NCBI GenBank assembly: GCA_963721905.1 | Contig: CAVRMF010000021.1 | Location: 62,001-126,000 of the forward strand | Direction: 5' to 3' | DNA: 64,000 bases | Source of the DNA: Roseiarcus sp963721905 | Lineage (GTDB): Bacteria; Pseudomonadota; Alphaproteobacteria; Rhizobiales; Beijerinckiaceae | Part shown: one piece after another, positions 27,431 through 35,890 of the stretch | Layout of the letters: the number at the start of each line of letters is the position of its first letter | How positions within the stretch are numbered: the stretch's first letter is position 1 | Program-made: the position numbers and the translations under genes | Notes under the pieces: model-generated | Seen by the model: the letters and a program-made list of their open reading frames with translations, nothing else | Databases searched by the model: none | What the model was told of the DNA's origin: nothing

Positions 27431-28984
27431 ATGGCCGAGCGATACGATGTCCTCATCATCGGCAGCGGCGCCGGTGGCGGCACGCTGGCCCACCGTCTTG
27501 CGCCGTCGGGGAAACGAATTCTCATCCTCGAGCGCGGCGACTGGCTGCCGCGCGAGGCGCGCAACTGGAGCGTCGAAGATGTCTTCGGCGCCAACCGCTA
27601 TGTCTCGCCCGAGACCTGGCTGACGGCGGATGGGACGCCGTTCCAGCCTCAGGTTCACTATTTTGTCGGCGGCGCCACCAAGGTCTTCGGCGCCGCGCTC
27701 TATCGCCTGCGCCAACAGGATTTCGGCGAATTGAAACATTACGACGGCGTGTCGCCGGCCTGGCCGGTCGGTTATGACAAAATGGAGCCCTACTATACTC
27801 AGGCCGAGCAACTCTATCAGGTTCACGGAGAACGCGGCGGCGACCCGACCGAGCCGCCTGCGAGCGCCCCCTATCCGGCGCCGCCCGTCTCGCACGAGCC
27901 GCGCATCGCCAAGCTCGCCGCGGATCTCGCCGCTGCCGGCTATCATCCGTTCCAGGCCCCCGCAGCCGTGATGATGAATGAAGCGGATATGGCCTATAGC
28001 CGCTGCATCCGCTGCCAGACCTGCGACGGCTTCCCCTGCCTCGTGCATGCCAAGTCCGATGCCGAGGTGATCGCGGTGCGCCCCGCGATCGAACGGCCCA
28101 ATGTCACCTTGCTGCGCAAGGCCCGGGCGCTGAAGCTCGAGACCAACGCCACGGGAACCGCGGTCGCCGGCGTCATCGCCGACGTCGACGGGACGCCGCA
28201 GCACTTCGAGGCCGACATCGTCGTCGTCTCCTGCGGGGCGGCCAATTCGGCGGCCCTGCTGCTCCGCTCGGCCAACGATCGCCATCCCCATGGCCTCGCC
28301 AACGGATCGGGACAGGTCGGACGAAACTACATGTTCCACAACAGCCAGGCCGTGCTGGCCCTGTCGCTCACGCCGAACGATACGATGTTCCAGAAAACGC
28401 TGGCGCTGAACGACTTCTACTTCGGCATGGAAGGCTTCCCCTATCCGATGGGCAACATTCAGATGATCGGCAAGACGCTTGGCGGCATGTATCGCGCCGA
28501 GAAGCCGGTCCTGACCGCGCTCATGCCGGACCGCGCCCTCGACGAGATCGCCCGCCATGCGGTCGACTTCTGGCTGACCACGGAAGATCTGCCCGATCCC
28601 GACAATCGGGTGACGGTCGAGAGCGATGGCCGCGTGCGCCTCGCCTACAAGCCGAACAATCAGGTCCCGATGCAGAAGCTCTATGAGAAACTGCGCGCCA
28701 TGCTGGGCGAGATCGGTCTCCAGCGGCAGCATCTCGTCGCTCGCGATCTCTATATGCGCAACGACATTCCGCTCGCCGGCTGCGCGCATCAGGCGGGCAC
28801 CTGCCGGTTCGGCGACGATCCTGCCGCCTCTGTCCTCGACCGCAATTGCAAGGCGCATGAGGTGGACAATCTCTATGTGGTCGACACCAGTTTCTTCGTC
28901 AGCATCGGAGCGGTGAATCCGTCGCTGACAGCGATCGCCAATGCGCTCAGGGTGGGTGACCACCTTCATCAGCGCCTCGGCTGA
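27431..28984 (+). CDS. GMC family FAD oxidoreductase
   Basis: A 517-residue flavoenzyme with the N-terminal FAD motif IIGSGAGGGTLAHRL, FVGGATKVFGAALYRLR of the GMC signature, and the C-terminal catalytic pair in CAHQAGTCRFG (His) and GAVNPSLTAIAN (Asn). In the middle, RCIRCQTCDGFPC gives a C-x2-C-x2-C-x4-C set typical of this bacterial branch. Substrates of the family are alcohols and sugars, with electrons passed to quinone or cytochromes. No signal peptide is seen. Set between the SDR and MFS genes, it probably acts on the same sugar-like compound. Confidence 0.88.
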   Translation: MAERYDVLIIGSGAGGGTLAHRLAPSGKRILILERGDWLPREARNWSVEDVFGANRYVSPETWLTADGTPFQPQVHYFVGGATKVFGAALYRLRQQDFGELKHYDGVSPAWPVGYDKMEPYYTQAEQLYQVHGERGGDPTEPPASAPYPAPPVSHEPRIAKLAADLAAAGYHPFQAPAAVMMNEADMAYSRCIRCQTCDGFPCLVHAKSDAEVIAVRPAIERPNVTLLRKARALKLETNATGTAVAGVIADVDGTPQHFEADIVVVSCGAANSAALLLRSANDRHPHGLANGSGQVGRNYMFHNSQAVLALSLTPNDTMFQKTLALNDFYFGMEGFPYPMGNIQMIGKTLGGMYRAEKPVLTALMPDRALDEIARHAVDFWLTTEDLPDPDNRVTVESDGRVRLAYKPNNQVPMQKLYEKLRAMLGEIGLQRQHLVARDLYMRNDIPLAGCAHQAGTCRFGDDPAASVLDRNCKAHEVDNLYVVDTSFFVSIGAVNPSLTAIANALRVGDHLHQRLG

Positions 28985-28986
28985 AC

Positions 28987-30177
28987 ATGGCGCCCCGCGC
29001 CGCCAGCAAGCTCACGATCGGCCTCCTCTATCTTTGCGGAGTCGTGCAGGGCCTGGCGCTGGTCACGTTTCCGGCCGCGAGCGCAATCCTTACGAGTCCG
29101 TCGGGTTTCAACCTTTCAGCCGCTCAGTACGGCCAGATGTTCATTCCGCAAGTCGTGCTGGCGATTGGCGCCTCGGCCCTCGGGCCGTCGCTCGCGCGTC
29201 GGTTTGGGATGCGCAGCGTGCTGCTCATGGGGCTTGGCGCCGACGTTCTCTCCATGGCGCTGCTCGCCGCGAGTCCGCTGCTGATCGGATCGGCCGCGGC
29301 TTTCGTCGTGCTTTGCCTCGCCACCGGCGCGCTCGGCCTTGGCTTTGGCGCGACGGTGATGGCGTTGAACACGCTGGTCGAGGGCCTGTCTCCCGATCGC
29401 GCGGACGCCGCAGTCCTCGCGCTCAATGCTCTGCTCGGGCTCGGCACGGCGCTTGCGCCGGTTCTGGTGGCGCTCTTTACCGGCTTGGGCGCCTGGTGGG
29501 TCTTGCCTGTGCTCGTGGCGATCCTCGCAGCCGTTCTGCTCCTGGCTTTGGCGACGGCGAGCGCTTCGCCGCGACCGGCCCATGCATCTGTCCGCGCGAC
29601 CGGCGGCCTTCCGTCGCGCTTCTGGCTCTATGCCGCGGCGACTTTGCTCTATGGCGTGGTCGAAACTCTGAACGGCAATTGGGCGACCCTCTATCTCTCC
29701 ACAGAGCGGCACGTCTCCGCGCGAGACGCGTCGTTCGCTCTCACCGCCTTCTGGTTGATGGTGACTCTGGGCCGGGTGCTCTTCGCGCTCATCGACCAGG
29801 TCTTTCAGATAAAGTGGGTCTATGTCGCGCTGCCCGTCCTGTTCGCCGCGGTCTTCCAGTTTGTCAGCCGCGTCGATACCGCCCCTGCAGGCATCGCCGC
29901 CTTCGCCCTCGCGGGCCTGGCGTGCTCGGCCTTCTTGCCGCTCAGCATCAGCCTCGGCGGCAAAGAATTCCCCGACCGGGCTTCTGCGATGTCCGGCGGG
30001 CTCATCGCTTTCTACCAGGTCGGCTATGGCGTCACGGCCTTCGGGGTCGGCCCCCTCTATGAGCACGGGGGCTTCGCCTATTCCGCGGCCTTCTCGTTCG
30101 GAAGCCTCATCGCCCTCGCTCTGGGCGTTGTCGCATGGCTGATATTGCGCCATCCAGCTCAAGCGCCTGGCAGCTAG
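28987..30177 (+). CDS. MFS transporter
   Basis: A 396-residue membrane protein with about twelve hydrophobic segments and the MFS repeat pattern. The loop after TM2 reads GPSLARRFGMRSVLLMG, a version of motif A. The ATG follows the GMC stop by two bases, so the three genes are cotranscribed. It is the likely importer or exporter of the compound handled by the SDR and GMC enzymes; some sugar transporters of the fucose-permease branch have a similar look, but I cannot assign a substrate. Confidence 0.85.
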   Translation: MAPRAASKLTIGLLYLCGVVQGLALVTFPAASAILTSPSGFNLSAAQYGQMFIPQVVLAIGASALGPSLARRFGMRSVLLMGLGADVLSMALLAASPLLIGSAAAFVVLCLATGALGLGFGATVMALNTLVEGLSPDRADAAVLALNALLGLGTALAPVLVALFTGLGAWWVLPVLVAILAAVLLLALATASASPRPAHASVRATGGLPSRFWLYAAATLLYGVVETLNGNWATLYLSTERHVSARDASFALTAFWLMVTLGRVLFALIDQVFQIKWVYVALPVLFAAVFQFVSRVDTAPAGIAAFALAGLACSAFLPLSISLGGKEFPDRASAMSGGLIAFYQVGYGVTAFGVGPLYEHGGFAYSAAFSFGSLIALALGVVAWLILRHPAQAPGS

Positions 30178-30331
30178 TCAGCGACCCAAGTGAAGGTTGC
30201 GCGGATTTCCATCTCGGCCAAGGCCGCCAAAAGCCGCGCCTGACGGCCGATTCGCGTCAGGCGCGTCCATGATTGCCGTCGCGCGGCATATCCGCTACTG
30301 CCCGTGGCCCCTCCCGACCCAAGGCCCATGC

Positions 30332-31732
30332 ATGTCCGCCGCGCCAACGCCGCATCGAGCCGCCGCCCCCGGCGGCTGGCTGAGGCGCGAGCTCGGCGCG
30401 ACACTGGCGCTGAGCTGGCCGCTGGTGCTCGCCAACCTCGCGGTCAACGTGATGCCGGCGATCAACGCCATGATGCTCGGTTCATTGTCTCCGCACGCGC
30501 TCGCCGCGGGGTCGCTCGGATTCTATCTTCTGCAGCCGCCGTTCGTGCTCGGCGTCGGTGTCGTCGCCGCCCTCTCGCCGATCGCCGCCGCCAAGATCGG
30601 CGCCGGGGCGGATCCAGCAGGAATCCGGCGGGCGACGCATCAGGCGCTGCTCTCCGCCCTCATGATCGCGGCTGCGACATGGATTGTGCTGTGGCCAACG
30701 AAATCGATCCTCGTTGCGATCGGCGAGCCGCCCGACCTTGCCGCGGACGCGGAAATCTACATGCGAGGGCTTGAGTGGGGTCTCGCGCCGACGCTGCTGT
30801 TTTTCGCTGGCCGCTCCATTTTCTCCGCGCTCGAGCGTCCGCGCCCGACGCTGATCGCCGGCGTCATCGCTGCGGGCTTCAACGTCGCAGCCAACGACGC
30901 GCTGATCTTCGGCAAGTTCGGCATGCCCGCGCTTGGCCTTCTCGGCTCCGGGCTCGCGACCACGCTGTCGCAGACGCTGATGTTCGCGATCCTCGTCGCC
31001 GCCTCGTTCATAGACCCGCGCATGCGGAAAGCTCGCCTTTTCGCTCTTCCATGGGTGCCCGCGCGGCGCGAATTCGCGGCGCTCTGGCAACTCGGCCTGC
31101 CGATCGGCGGGACGATCATGGCCGAGGTCGGGGTCTTCTCGGCCGCTTCGCTCGTGATCGGGCTCATCGGACCGGCGGCGTTGGCGGGGCACACGATCGC
31201 GCTGCAGATCGCCTCGCTCGCCTTCATGGTCCCACTGGGCCTCGGCCAGGCGGCGACGGTGAGGGTCGGTCATGCCTATGGCGCGCGCGATCCGATCGCC
31301 ATCGCGCGAGCCGGCTGGTCGGCCTTCGGCGTCACGATCGGCTTCGCCCTCCTCTCGGCGACGACGATGATCGCCGCGCCGCGGCTCCTGATCGCACCTT
31401 TCGTCGACCTCGATCAGCCGGCGAACGCCGCAACCATAGGCATCGCCATCGCGCTGCTCAGGGTCGCGGCGATCTTCCAGATCTTCGACGCGAGCCAGGC
31501 GACGCTCGCCAACATGCTGCGCGGCTTGCACGATTCGCGCGTGCCGCTCGTCATGGCTCTGATCGGCTACTGGGCGATCGGCGCGCCCGTCGGCCTGGCG
31601 CTGGGATTTGGGACTCCGCTCGGCGCAGTCGGCGTCTGGATCGGCCTTGCGACCGGTCTTGCGATCGTCGCCGTTCTTCTGATGGCGCGCTGGCTCGGCA
31701 CGGCGCGGCGGGGGTTTCCGGCGCCGTCGTAG
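30332..31732 (+). CDS. MATE family efflux transporter
   Basis: A 466-residue multidrug and toxin extrusion protein with about twelve membrane segments in two related halves (PLVLANLAVNVMPAINAMML and LGLPIGGTIMAEVGVFSAAS). Members export cationic drugs or metabolites using Na+ or H+ gradients. MSAAPTPHRAAAPGG at 30332 is taken as the start; the frame is open further upstream but without a plausible leader. It is a single-gene unit. Confidence 0.88.
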   Translation: MSAAPTPHRAAAPGGWLRRELGATLALSWPLVLANLAVNVMPAINAMMLGSLSPHALAAGSLGFYLLQPPFVLGVGVVAALSPIAAAKIGAGADPAGIRRATHQALLSALMIAAATWIVLWPTKSILVAIGEPPDLAADAEIYMRGLEWGLAPTLLFFAGRSIFSALERPRPTLIAGVIAAGFNVAANDALIFGKFGMPALGLLGSGLATTLSQTLMFAILVAASFIDPRMRKARLFALPWVPARREFAALWQLGLPIGGTIMAEVGVFSAASLVIGLIGPAALAGHTIALQIASLAFMVPLGLGQAATVRVGHAYGARDPIAIARAGWSAFGVTIGFALLSATTMIAAPRLLIAPFVDLDQPANAATIGIAIALLRVAAIFQIFDASQATLANMLRGLHDSRVPLVMALIGYWAIGAPVGLALGFGTPLGAVGVWIGLATGLAIVAVLLMARWLGTARRGFPAPS

Positions 31733-31781
31733 CCTGTTTTCCAGCTGGATCGTGGGCCGGGAGCGCTCAGGCCGGAATTGC

Positions 31782-31810
31782 TTGACACTATGCTTGATCA
31801 GGCATACATT
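31782..31810 (+). promoter_or_regulatory. Consensus-like promoter with embedded operator for the HigBA-type module
   Basis: TTGACA (31782-31787) and TACATT (31805-31810) are separated by exactly 17 bases, a near-consensus sigma-70 promoter that is rare in this GC-rich window. The spacer holds TATGCTTGATCAGGCATA (31789-31806), an 18-bp palindrome with one mismatched pair centred on TGATCA and overlapping the -10 box. That position fits autorepression by the antitoxin. Confidence 0.8.
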
Positions 31811-31827
31811 TTGGGAAGTTCGAGGAC

Positions 31828-32226
31828 GTGGTGAAGCTGGCCAGCGAAGACCAGTCCAAGCCGGTGCGCTGGGTCGGCAGCAGCAAAGAGGATCTGAGCG
31901 ACTTCCCCGAAGAGGTGCGGCGGCGGGTTGGCGGCGCCCTGTGGGAAGCCCAGATCGGCAGGAAGGCGTCCTACGCGAAGCCGCTCAAGGGGTTTGGCGA
32001 TGCCGGCGTGTTGGAGATCGTGGACGACTTCGGCGGCGATGCGTTCAGGGCCGTGTACACGGTGCGGTTCGCCAAGGCCGTCTACGTGCTGCATGCCTTC
32101 CAGAAGAAATCCAAGCGCGGCGCCGCCACGCCAAAGGCCGAGCTGGACCTGGTCGACCAGCGGCTCAAGCGAGCAAGAGAGGATTACGAGCAATGGTCAA
32201 AGAGCGACAGGCCGACATCACGGTGA
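31828..32226 (+). CDS. HigB/Gp49-like toxin of a type II toxin-antitoxin module
   Basis: A 132-residue RelE-superfamily toxin, first in a toxin-then-antitoxin pair as in HigBA. The pattern RWVGSSKEDLSDFPEEVRRR, YAKPLKGFGDAGVLEIVDDF, FRAVYTVRFAKAVYVLHAFQ and KKSKRG is that of phage Gp49-like/HigB ribonucleases that cut mRNA on the ribosome. The start is a GTG at 31828 or the adjacent GTG at 31831; a GAGG lies just upstream. It overlaps the antitoxin gene by 34 bases. Confidence 0.85.
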   Translation: MVKLASEDQSKPVRWVGSSKEDLSDFPEEVRRRVGGALWEAQIGRKASYAKPLKGFGDAGVLEIVDDFGGDAFRAVYTVRFAKAVYVLHAFQKKSKRGAATPKAELDLVDQRLKRAREDYEQWSKSDRPTSR

Positions 32227-32558
32227 CGGAGAGCACCGGCAATGTCTTCGCCGATATGGGCTTTCCGGAGGCCGAGGACGAGCTGACAAAGGCGCAGCTT
32301 GCGAGCCATATCCGCCAGGTGATCAAGCGGCAGCGCTTAACCCAGGTCGCGGCGGCGGCCCTTATGGGCATCGACCAGCCGAAAGTGTCGGCGCTGCTCA
32401 ACGGGCGGCTGGCAAACTTCTCCAGCGAGCGTCTGATGCGCCTCCTGACCGCGCTTGGCCAGGACGTGGACATCACGGTCAGAGCGAAGCCGTGTAATCG
32501 CCTTCAAGGCCGCATCCGTGTCGTTGGCGACGCGCACGGTCGAATCCGCCTCCTGTAA
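32193..32558 (+). CDS. HigA-like XRE antitoxin
   Basis: A 121-residue antitoxin with an XRE helix-turn-helix domain: QLASHIRQVIKRQRLTQVAA, ALMGIDQPKVSALLNGRLAN, FSSERLMRLLTALGQDVDI. The N-terminal part (TESTGNVFADMGFPEAEDEL) is the usual toxin-contacting arm. It should neutralise the preceding toxin and repress the promoter at 31782-31810. The C-terminal 20 residues (after AKPCNRL) look unrelated to the family and may be read-on. Confidence 0.87.
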   Translation: MVKERQADITVTESTGNVFADMGFPEAEDELTKAQLASHIRQVIKRQRLTQVAAAALMGIDQPKVSALLNGRLANFSSERLMRLLTALGQDVDITVRAKPCNRLQGRIRVVGDAHGRIRLL

Positions 32559-32610
32559 TGCGAGCGACGGGCGATCGCTGCTGACCGCGGAAAAAGGCGC
32601 GTCAAGCCGA

Positions 32611-32630
32611 GCTCAAAAAAAAATTTGAGC
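32611..32630. terminator. Palindrome with A/T core between convergent genes
   Basis: GCTCAAA and TTTGAGC form a 7-bp stem with a run of A in the loop. It sits between the antitoxin stop (32558) and the stop of the convergent sterol-desaturase gene (32634). Either strand could be terminated here, although the T-run lies inside the hairpin and not after it. Confidence 0.35.
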
Positions 32631-32633
32631 CTA

Positions 32634-33497
32634 TCAGGTCGAGCTCGAAATTCCGCTCCTGGCGTCGCGCGCCTTGAGGCTCGGCGCGAATGGCTCCAGC
32701 AATTGGCCGATCAGGCCGTCGGGCACGGGGGTGTCGGTCCCGTAAGCCGCCGGCCACTCGCGCGGCAGGTAGAAGGTGCCGAACAGGCGGTCCATGACGG
32801 GGAGCATCGCGGAATAATTGTGGTCCTTGTGGTCGTCGCGGGTGTGGTGCCAGTGATGGAAGGCGGGGCTCGACAGCACCTCTTCGAGCGGACCCAGGCG
32901 CCACCGGAGATTGGCGTGAATGAAGAAGCTCCAGAGCGTGCCGATGAAGAGGACGAGCGCCGGAACAAGAGTCGGATTCGGCCCCACCGGAGAAGCAAGA
33001 CCGGTAGCATAGAGCAGCGTCAGGCCGCAGAGGCGGGTGAACACCATGTCGACGGGGTGGGCCCGGGTGTTGACCATGAAGTTGACATGTTCGGCGCTGT
33101 GGTGAACCGCATGGAAACGCCAGAGCAGCGGGATCTCATGGCTCCAGCGGTGACCCCAGTAGAAGCCGATCTCGCCTACGACCATCGCCGCGATCATCCG
33201 CGCCCAGAGCGGCAGGCTCGTCGCCGCGCCGGTCAAGCTCGCCGGCAGGACGGCATGAATGATCACGGCGATGAGCGCCACGGGCGGTCCAAGCAGGAAG
33301 ATCGGGACGAGGCTATTGACGAAATACCAGCCAAGATTGGTCGCCCAGCCCTTGTGAAACAGCCTGGCGGGCCGAATCGCGAAGAAGCGCTCCAAGGGTG
33401 CAAAGACGGCGACCAACAGCGCGAGCCAAACGCAGGTCCGCGCGGCTTGCAGCAGATAAGCCGTGATATGCGGATGCGAAGCCAGAAGCGATTGCAT
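32634..33497 (-). CDS. Sterol desaturase/fatty acid hydroxylase family protein
   Basis: A 287-residue membrane di-iron enzyme. Three histidine clusters are present in order: HRWSHE, HAVHHSAEH and HHWHHT, plus hydrophobic segments in the first half. Members hydroxylate or desaturate lipids at the membrane. The ATG at 33497 (MQSLLASHP) follows an AAGGG site; the frame is open two codons further to a TTG. It is divergent from the nucleoside hydrolase gene, and a minus-strand terminator-like hairpin lies upstream of its start. Confidence 0.87.
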   Translation of the reverse strand: MQSLLASHPHITAYLLQAARTCVWLALLVAVFAPLERFFAIRPARLFHKGWATNLGWYFVNSLVPIFLLGPPVALIAVIIHAVLPASLTGAATSLPLWARMIAAMVVGEIGFYWGHRWSHEIPLLWRFHAVHHSAEHVNFMVNTRAHPVDMVFTRLCGLTLLYATGLASPVGPNPTLVPALVLFIGTLWSFFIHANLRWRLGPLEEVLSSPAFHHWHHTRDDHKDHNYSAMLPVMDRLFGTFYLPREWPAAYGTDTPVPDGLIGQLLEPFAPSLKARDARSGISSST

Positions 33498-33544
33498 CGA
33501 CAACCCTTAGCGCGACGCGATGAGCGTTTCATCCTCCGATGAAC

Positions 33545-33578
33545 AAAAAACGGCCGGGCTGGATCGCTCCGGCCCGGC
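33545..33578 (-). terminator. Intrinsic-terminator-like hairpin upstream of the sterol-desaturase gene
   Basis: Read on the minus strand, GCCGGGC and GCCCGGC form a 7-bp stem (33572-33578 with 33553-33559), followed by CG and TTTTTT (33545-33550). It lies about 50 bases upstream of the start at 33497, in a divergent gap without any minus-strand gene before it. It may be a leader attenuator or the end of a short RNA. Confidence 0.5.
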
Positions 33579-33760
33579 GTCGGTCGGCGGCAAACCGCCG
33601 CCAAGTATTTCCGCAGTCGACCGCGGCCGACGCACAGCCGGGGTCCGCCGACGAGCGATCGTTGCCTCGTTGGAGCGCGCACCTACCCGCATTGAGCCTG
33701 TTTGACGCGGCCGCACCGAGCGTCAGAATGGCCCCGGCAATTGAGAGAGATCAGGGCCCC

Positions 33761-34756
33761 ATGTCTGAGCCGGCCGAACCCCTTGTCATCGACGTCGACA
33801 CCGGAATCGACGACGCGCTCGCGCTGCTTTACGCCTGCGCCGCGCCGGGGGCCGAGATCGTCGGCGTCTCGACCGTCGTCGGCAATGTCGGCCTCGCCGC
33901 CGCGACCCGCAACACGCGGGCGGTGCTGGCTCTCGCGGGGCGGGGCGACATTCCCGTCTGGCCGGGCGCGGCGAGCCCGCTCTCGCCGCCCTCGGCGGAC
34001 GCGCGGCATGTCCACGGCGAAAGCGGCCTCGGCCATGCCGTCCTGCCCGAGCCGCCTGAGCCCGGGAGCCGCACGCATGCCGTCGACGCCATCGTCGCGG
34101 CGGCCCGTGCGCATGCGGGTCGGCTCATCCTGGTCGCGACGGGGCCCTTGACCAACATCGCGCTTGCGGTGATGCGCGAGCCCGAACTGCCGAGTTTCGT
34201 CAGGCGCTTCGTCATCATGGGCGGCGCTTATGCGGAGGCCGGCAACGTGACGCCAAGCGCCGAGTTCAACATCTGGCACGATCCAGAGGCCGCCCGGATC
34301 GTCTTCCGCGCTTTCGGCGGCGTGGGCGGAGCGCCCGTAGTCGCCGTCGGTCTCGACGTGACCCGCAAGACGACCTTCGATACGAACGACGTCGCCGCCT
34401 TCGCGGCGAAGGCGGCCGGCAAGCCCATGGGCCCTGCGCTTACGCTATTCATCGACGATGCGTCCCGGTTCTATTTCGAGCGCATGGAGGCGTCGCAGGG
34501 GCGGCGGCATCTCGTCATGCACGATCCGCTCGCGGTCGCGGTCGCTCTCGATCCGACGCTCATCGAAACGCGGCAAGCTGCGGTCGACGTCGAGACGGCG
34601 GGCCGGTTGACGACGGGCGCGACGATCGCCGACTGGCGCGGCCAATGGGGCCGCCTCGCCAACACTGAAGTCGCCGTCTCGGTCGACGCCGAGCGCACGC
34701 GCAAGATGTTCTTCGACGCGATGCTCCGTCTCGCCGACGGGGCGAGCCGAGGCTGA
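33761..34756 (+). CDS. Nucleoside hydrolase (IunH-like)
   Basis: A 331-residue inosine-uridine preferring hydrolase type enzyme that cleaves the N-glycosidic bond of ribonucleosides. The calcium/ribose signature VIDVDTGIDDALALLYA is at the N-terminus, with LVATGPLTNIALAV, IMGGAYAEAGNVTPSAEFNI (substrate loop) and HDPLAVAVALDP following. MSEPAEPLVIDVD at 33761 is preferred; an in-frame ATG at 33728 would add 11 residues. It is convergent with the following dehydrogenase gene, with seven bases between stops. Confidence 0.9.
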   Translation: MSEPAEPLVIDVDTGIDDALALLYACAAPGAEIVGVSTVVGNVGLAAATRNTRAVLALAGRGDIPVWPGAASPLSPPSADARHVHGESGLGHAVLPEPPEPGSRTHAVDAIVAAARAHAGRLILVATGPLTNIALAVMREPELPSFVRRFVIMGGAYAEAGNVTPSAEFNIWHDPEAARIVFRAFGGVGGAPVVAVGLDVTRKTTFDTNDVAAFAAKAAGKPMGPALTLFIDDASRFYFERMEASQGRRHLVMHDPLAVAVALDPTLIETRQAAVDVETAGRLTTGATIADWRGQWGRLANTEVAVSVDAERTRKMFFDAMLRLADGASRG

Positions 34757-34763
34757 CGAAGGC

Positions 34764-35792
34764 TCAACTGCGTTCGATCGGCTTCGAGCGCGAGCGCGCG
34801 ACCGTCTCGCGCTGGGCCCGCCGGCAGGAGAGCGGGGGCAAGCCCCTGAGGATAAGGCCGGCGTCGGCGACCGTCTGGCGCCCGATCTCGAGAAGCGAGT
34901 CTGTCATCGCGCCCGCGCGATGGGGCGAGAGGACAAGGCCCTCGACCCTGCGCGCCGGATCGTCGGCCGGCGCCGGTTCGACGGGAAAGACGTCGGTCGC
35001 GGCGCGGAAGCGTCCGCTCTCGATCTGGCGCAGAAACTCGGGAAAGTCGAGCACGCCGGCCCTGCTCATCAAGAGCACGACCGAGCCCGGCGCGATCATC
35101 TCGAATTCGCGCTTGCCCAAGAAGCCTTGGTTCTCACTTGTCACGGCGGCGAAGATGACGACGACGCGGCTCGTGCTCAAGACCTCTTCGAGCGAGGCCG
35201 CGGCGACGCCGAAGCCGGCGATGAAATGATCGGAGATCCACGGATCATAGGCTTTGACCGCACAGCCGAAAGGCTGAAGGAGCGGCGTGAAAGCGCGAGC
35301 CAGGTCGCCGAAGCCGATCAGGCCGACGCGCGCGCCATAGAGCGAAAAGCAGCCCTCCGCCCCGTCGAGCAGCCATTTCTCTTTTCCCGCGCGCATCGTG
35401 CGGTCCGCCGCGGTCACGCCGCGACAAAGATCGATCGCGAGACCAAGCGCCATCTCGGCCACAGGCCGCGCGAAGGCCGAGCTCGGGGCGAGCACATGGA
35501 TTCCGCGCTCAAAGCAAGTCTCGTAGTCGACGTTCTGCAGGAAATTGGTTTCGACGTTGACGATGGCGCGCAGCTTCTTCGCGCGGTCGAGCCGGGCTTT
35601 CGGCATGTCGCTCTGGCCAATGAGAAGCTCCATCTCGGAGAGAAGAGATTCGAACCGCTCCGCCGGCATGCGGCCGCCGCCCTCGTGCACGGCGAGATCC
35701 CCGAGGCTCTCGAGCCTGCTCCACGCTGCGCGGTCGAAGATCTCGTCCAGGGCGCGCGGCTGAGGATCGATCACGATCAGCGGTCTCGCCAT
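34764..35792 (-). CDS. D-isomer-specific 2-hydroxyacid dehydrogenase family protein
   Basis: A 342-residue NAD-dependent dehydrogenase. It shows the NAD-binding region ARVGLIGFGDLARAFTPLLQ, the catalytic arginine-like segment VVLLMSRAGVLDFPEFL, an acidic ATDVFPVEPAP and the histidine in LVLSPHRAGAM. The usual GxGxxG is present as GFGDLA, and the common NxxRG motif is altered to MSRAGV, so activity is likely but the substrate is unknown. The ATG has a GGAGG site. The C-terminus is a basic extension. Confidence 0.82.
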   Translation of the reverse strand: MARPLIVIDPQPRALDEIFDRAAWSRLESLGDLAVHEGGGRMPAERFESLLSEMELLIGQSDMPKARLDRAKKLRAIVNVETNFLQNVDYETCFERGIHVLAPSSAFARPVAEMALGLAIDLCRGVTAADRTMRAGKEKWLLDGAEGCFSLYGARVGLIGFGDLARAFTPLLQPFGCAVKAYDPWISDHFIAGFGVAAASLEEVLSTSRVVVIFAAVTSENQGFLGKREFEMIAPGSVVLLMSRAGVLDFPEFLRQIESGRFRAATDVFPVEPAPADDPARRVEGLVLSPHRAGAMTDSLLEIGRQTVADAGLILRGLPPLSCRRAQRETVARSRSKPIERS

Positions 35793-35890
35793 CCCTTCCT
35801 CCCATATCGGTTCAAAATCGATTTAGCGGAATCGGCAAGACGAGGGGAAGCGCGCGCGACTTATGAACGCCGCAGTGGCGCGTCTCGACA

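Noticed and set aside
34764..35792. Possible glyoxylate/phosphoglycerate dehydrogenase assignment
   Set aside because: The family is clear but the substrate-binding motif is altered and no pathway neighbours help, so no specific enzyme name is given.
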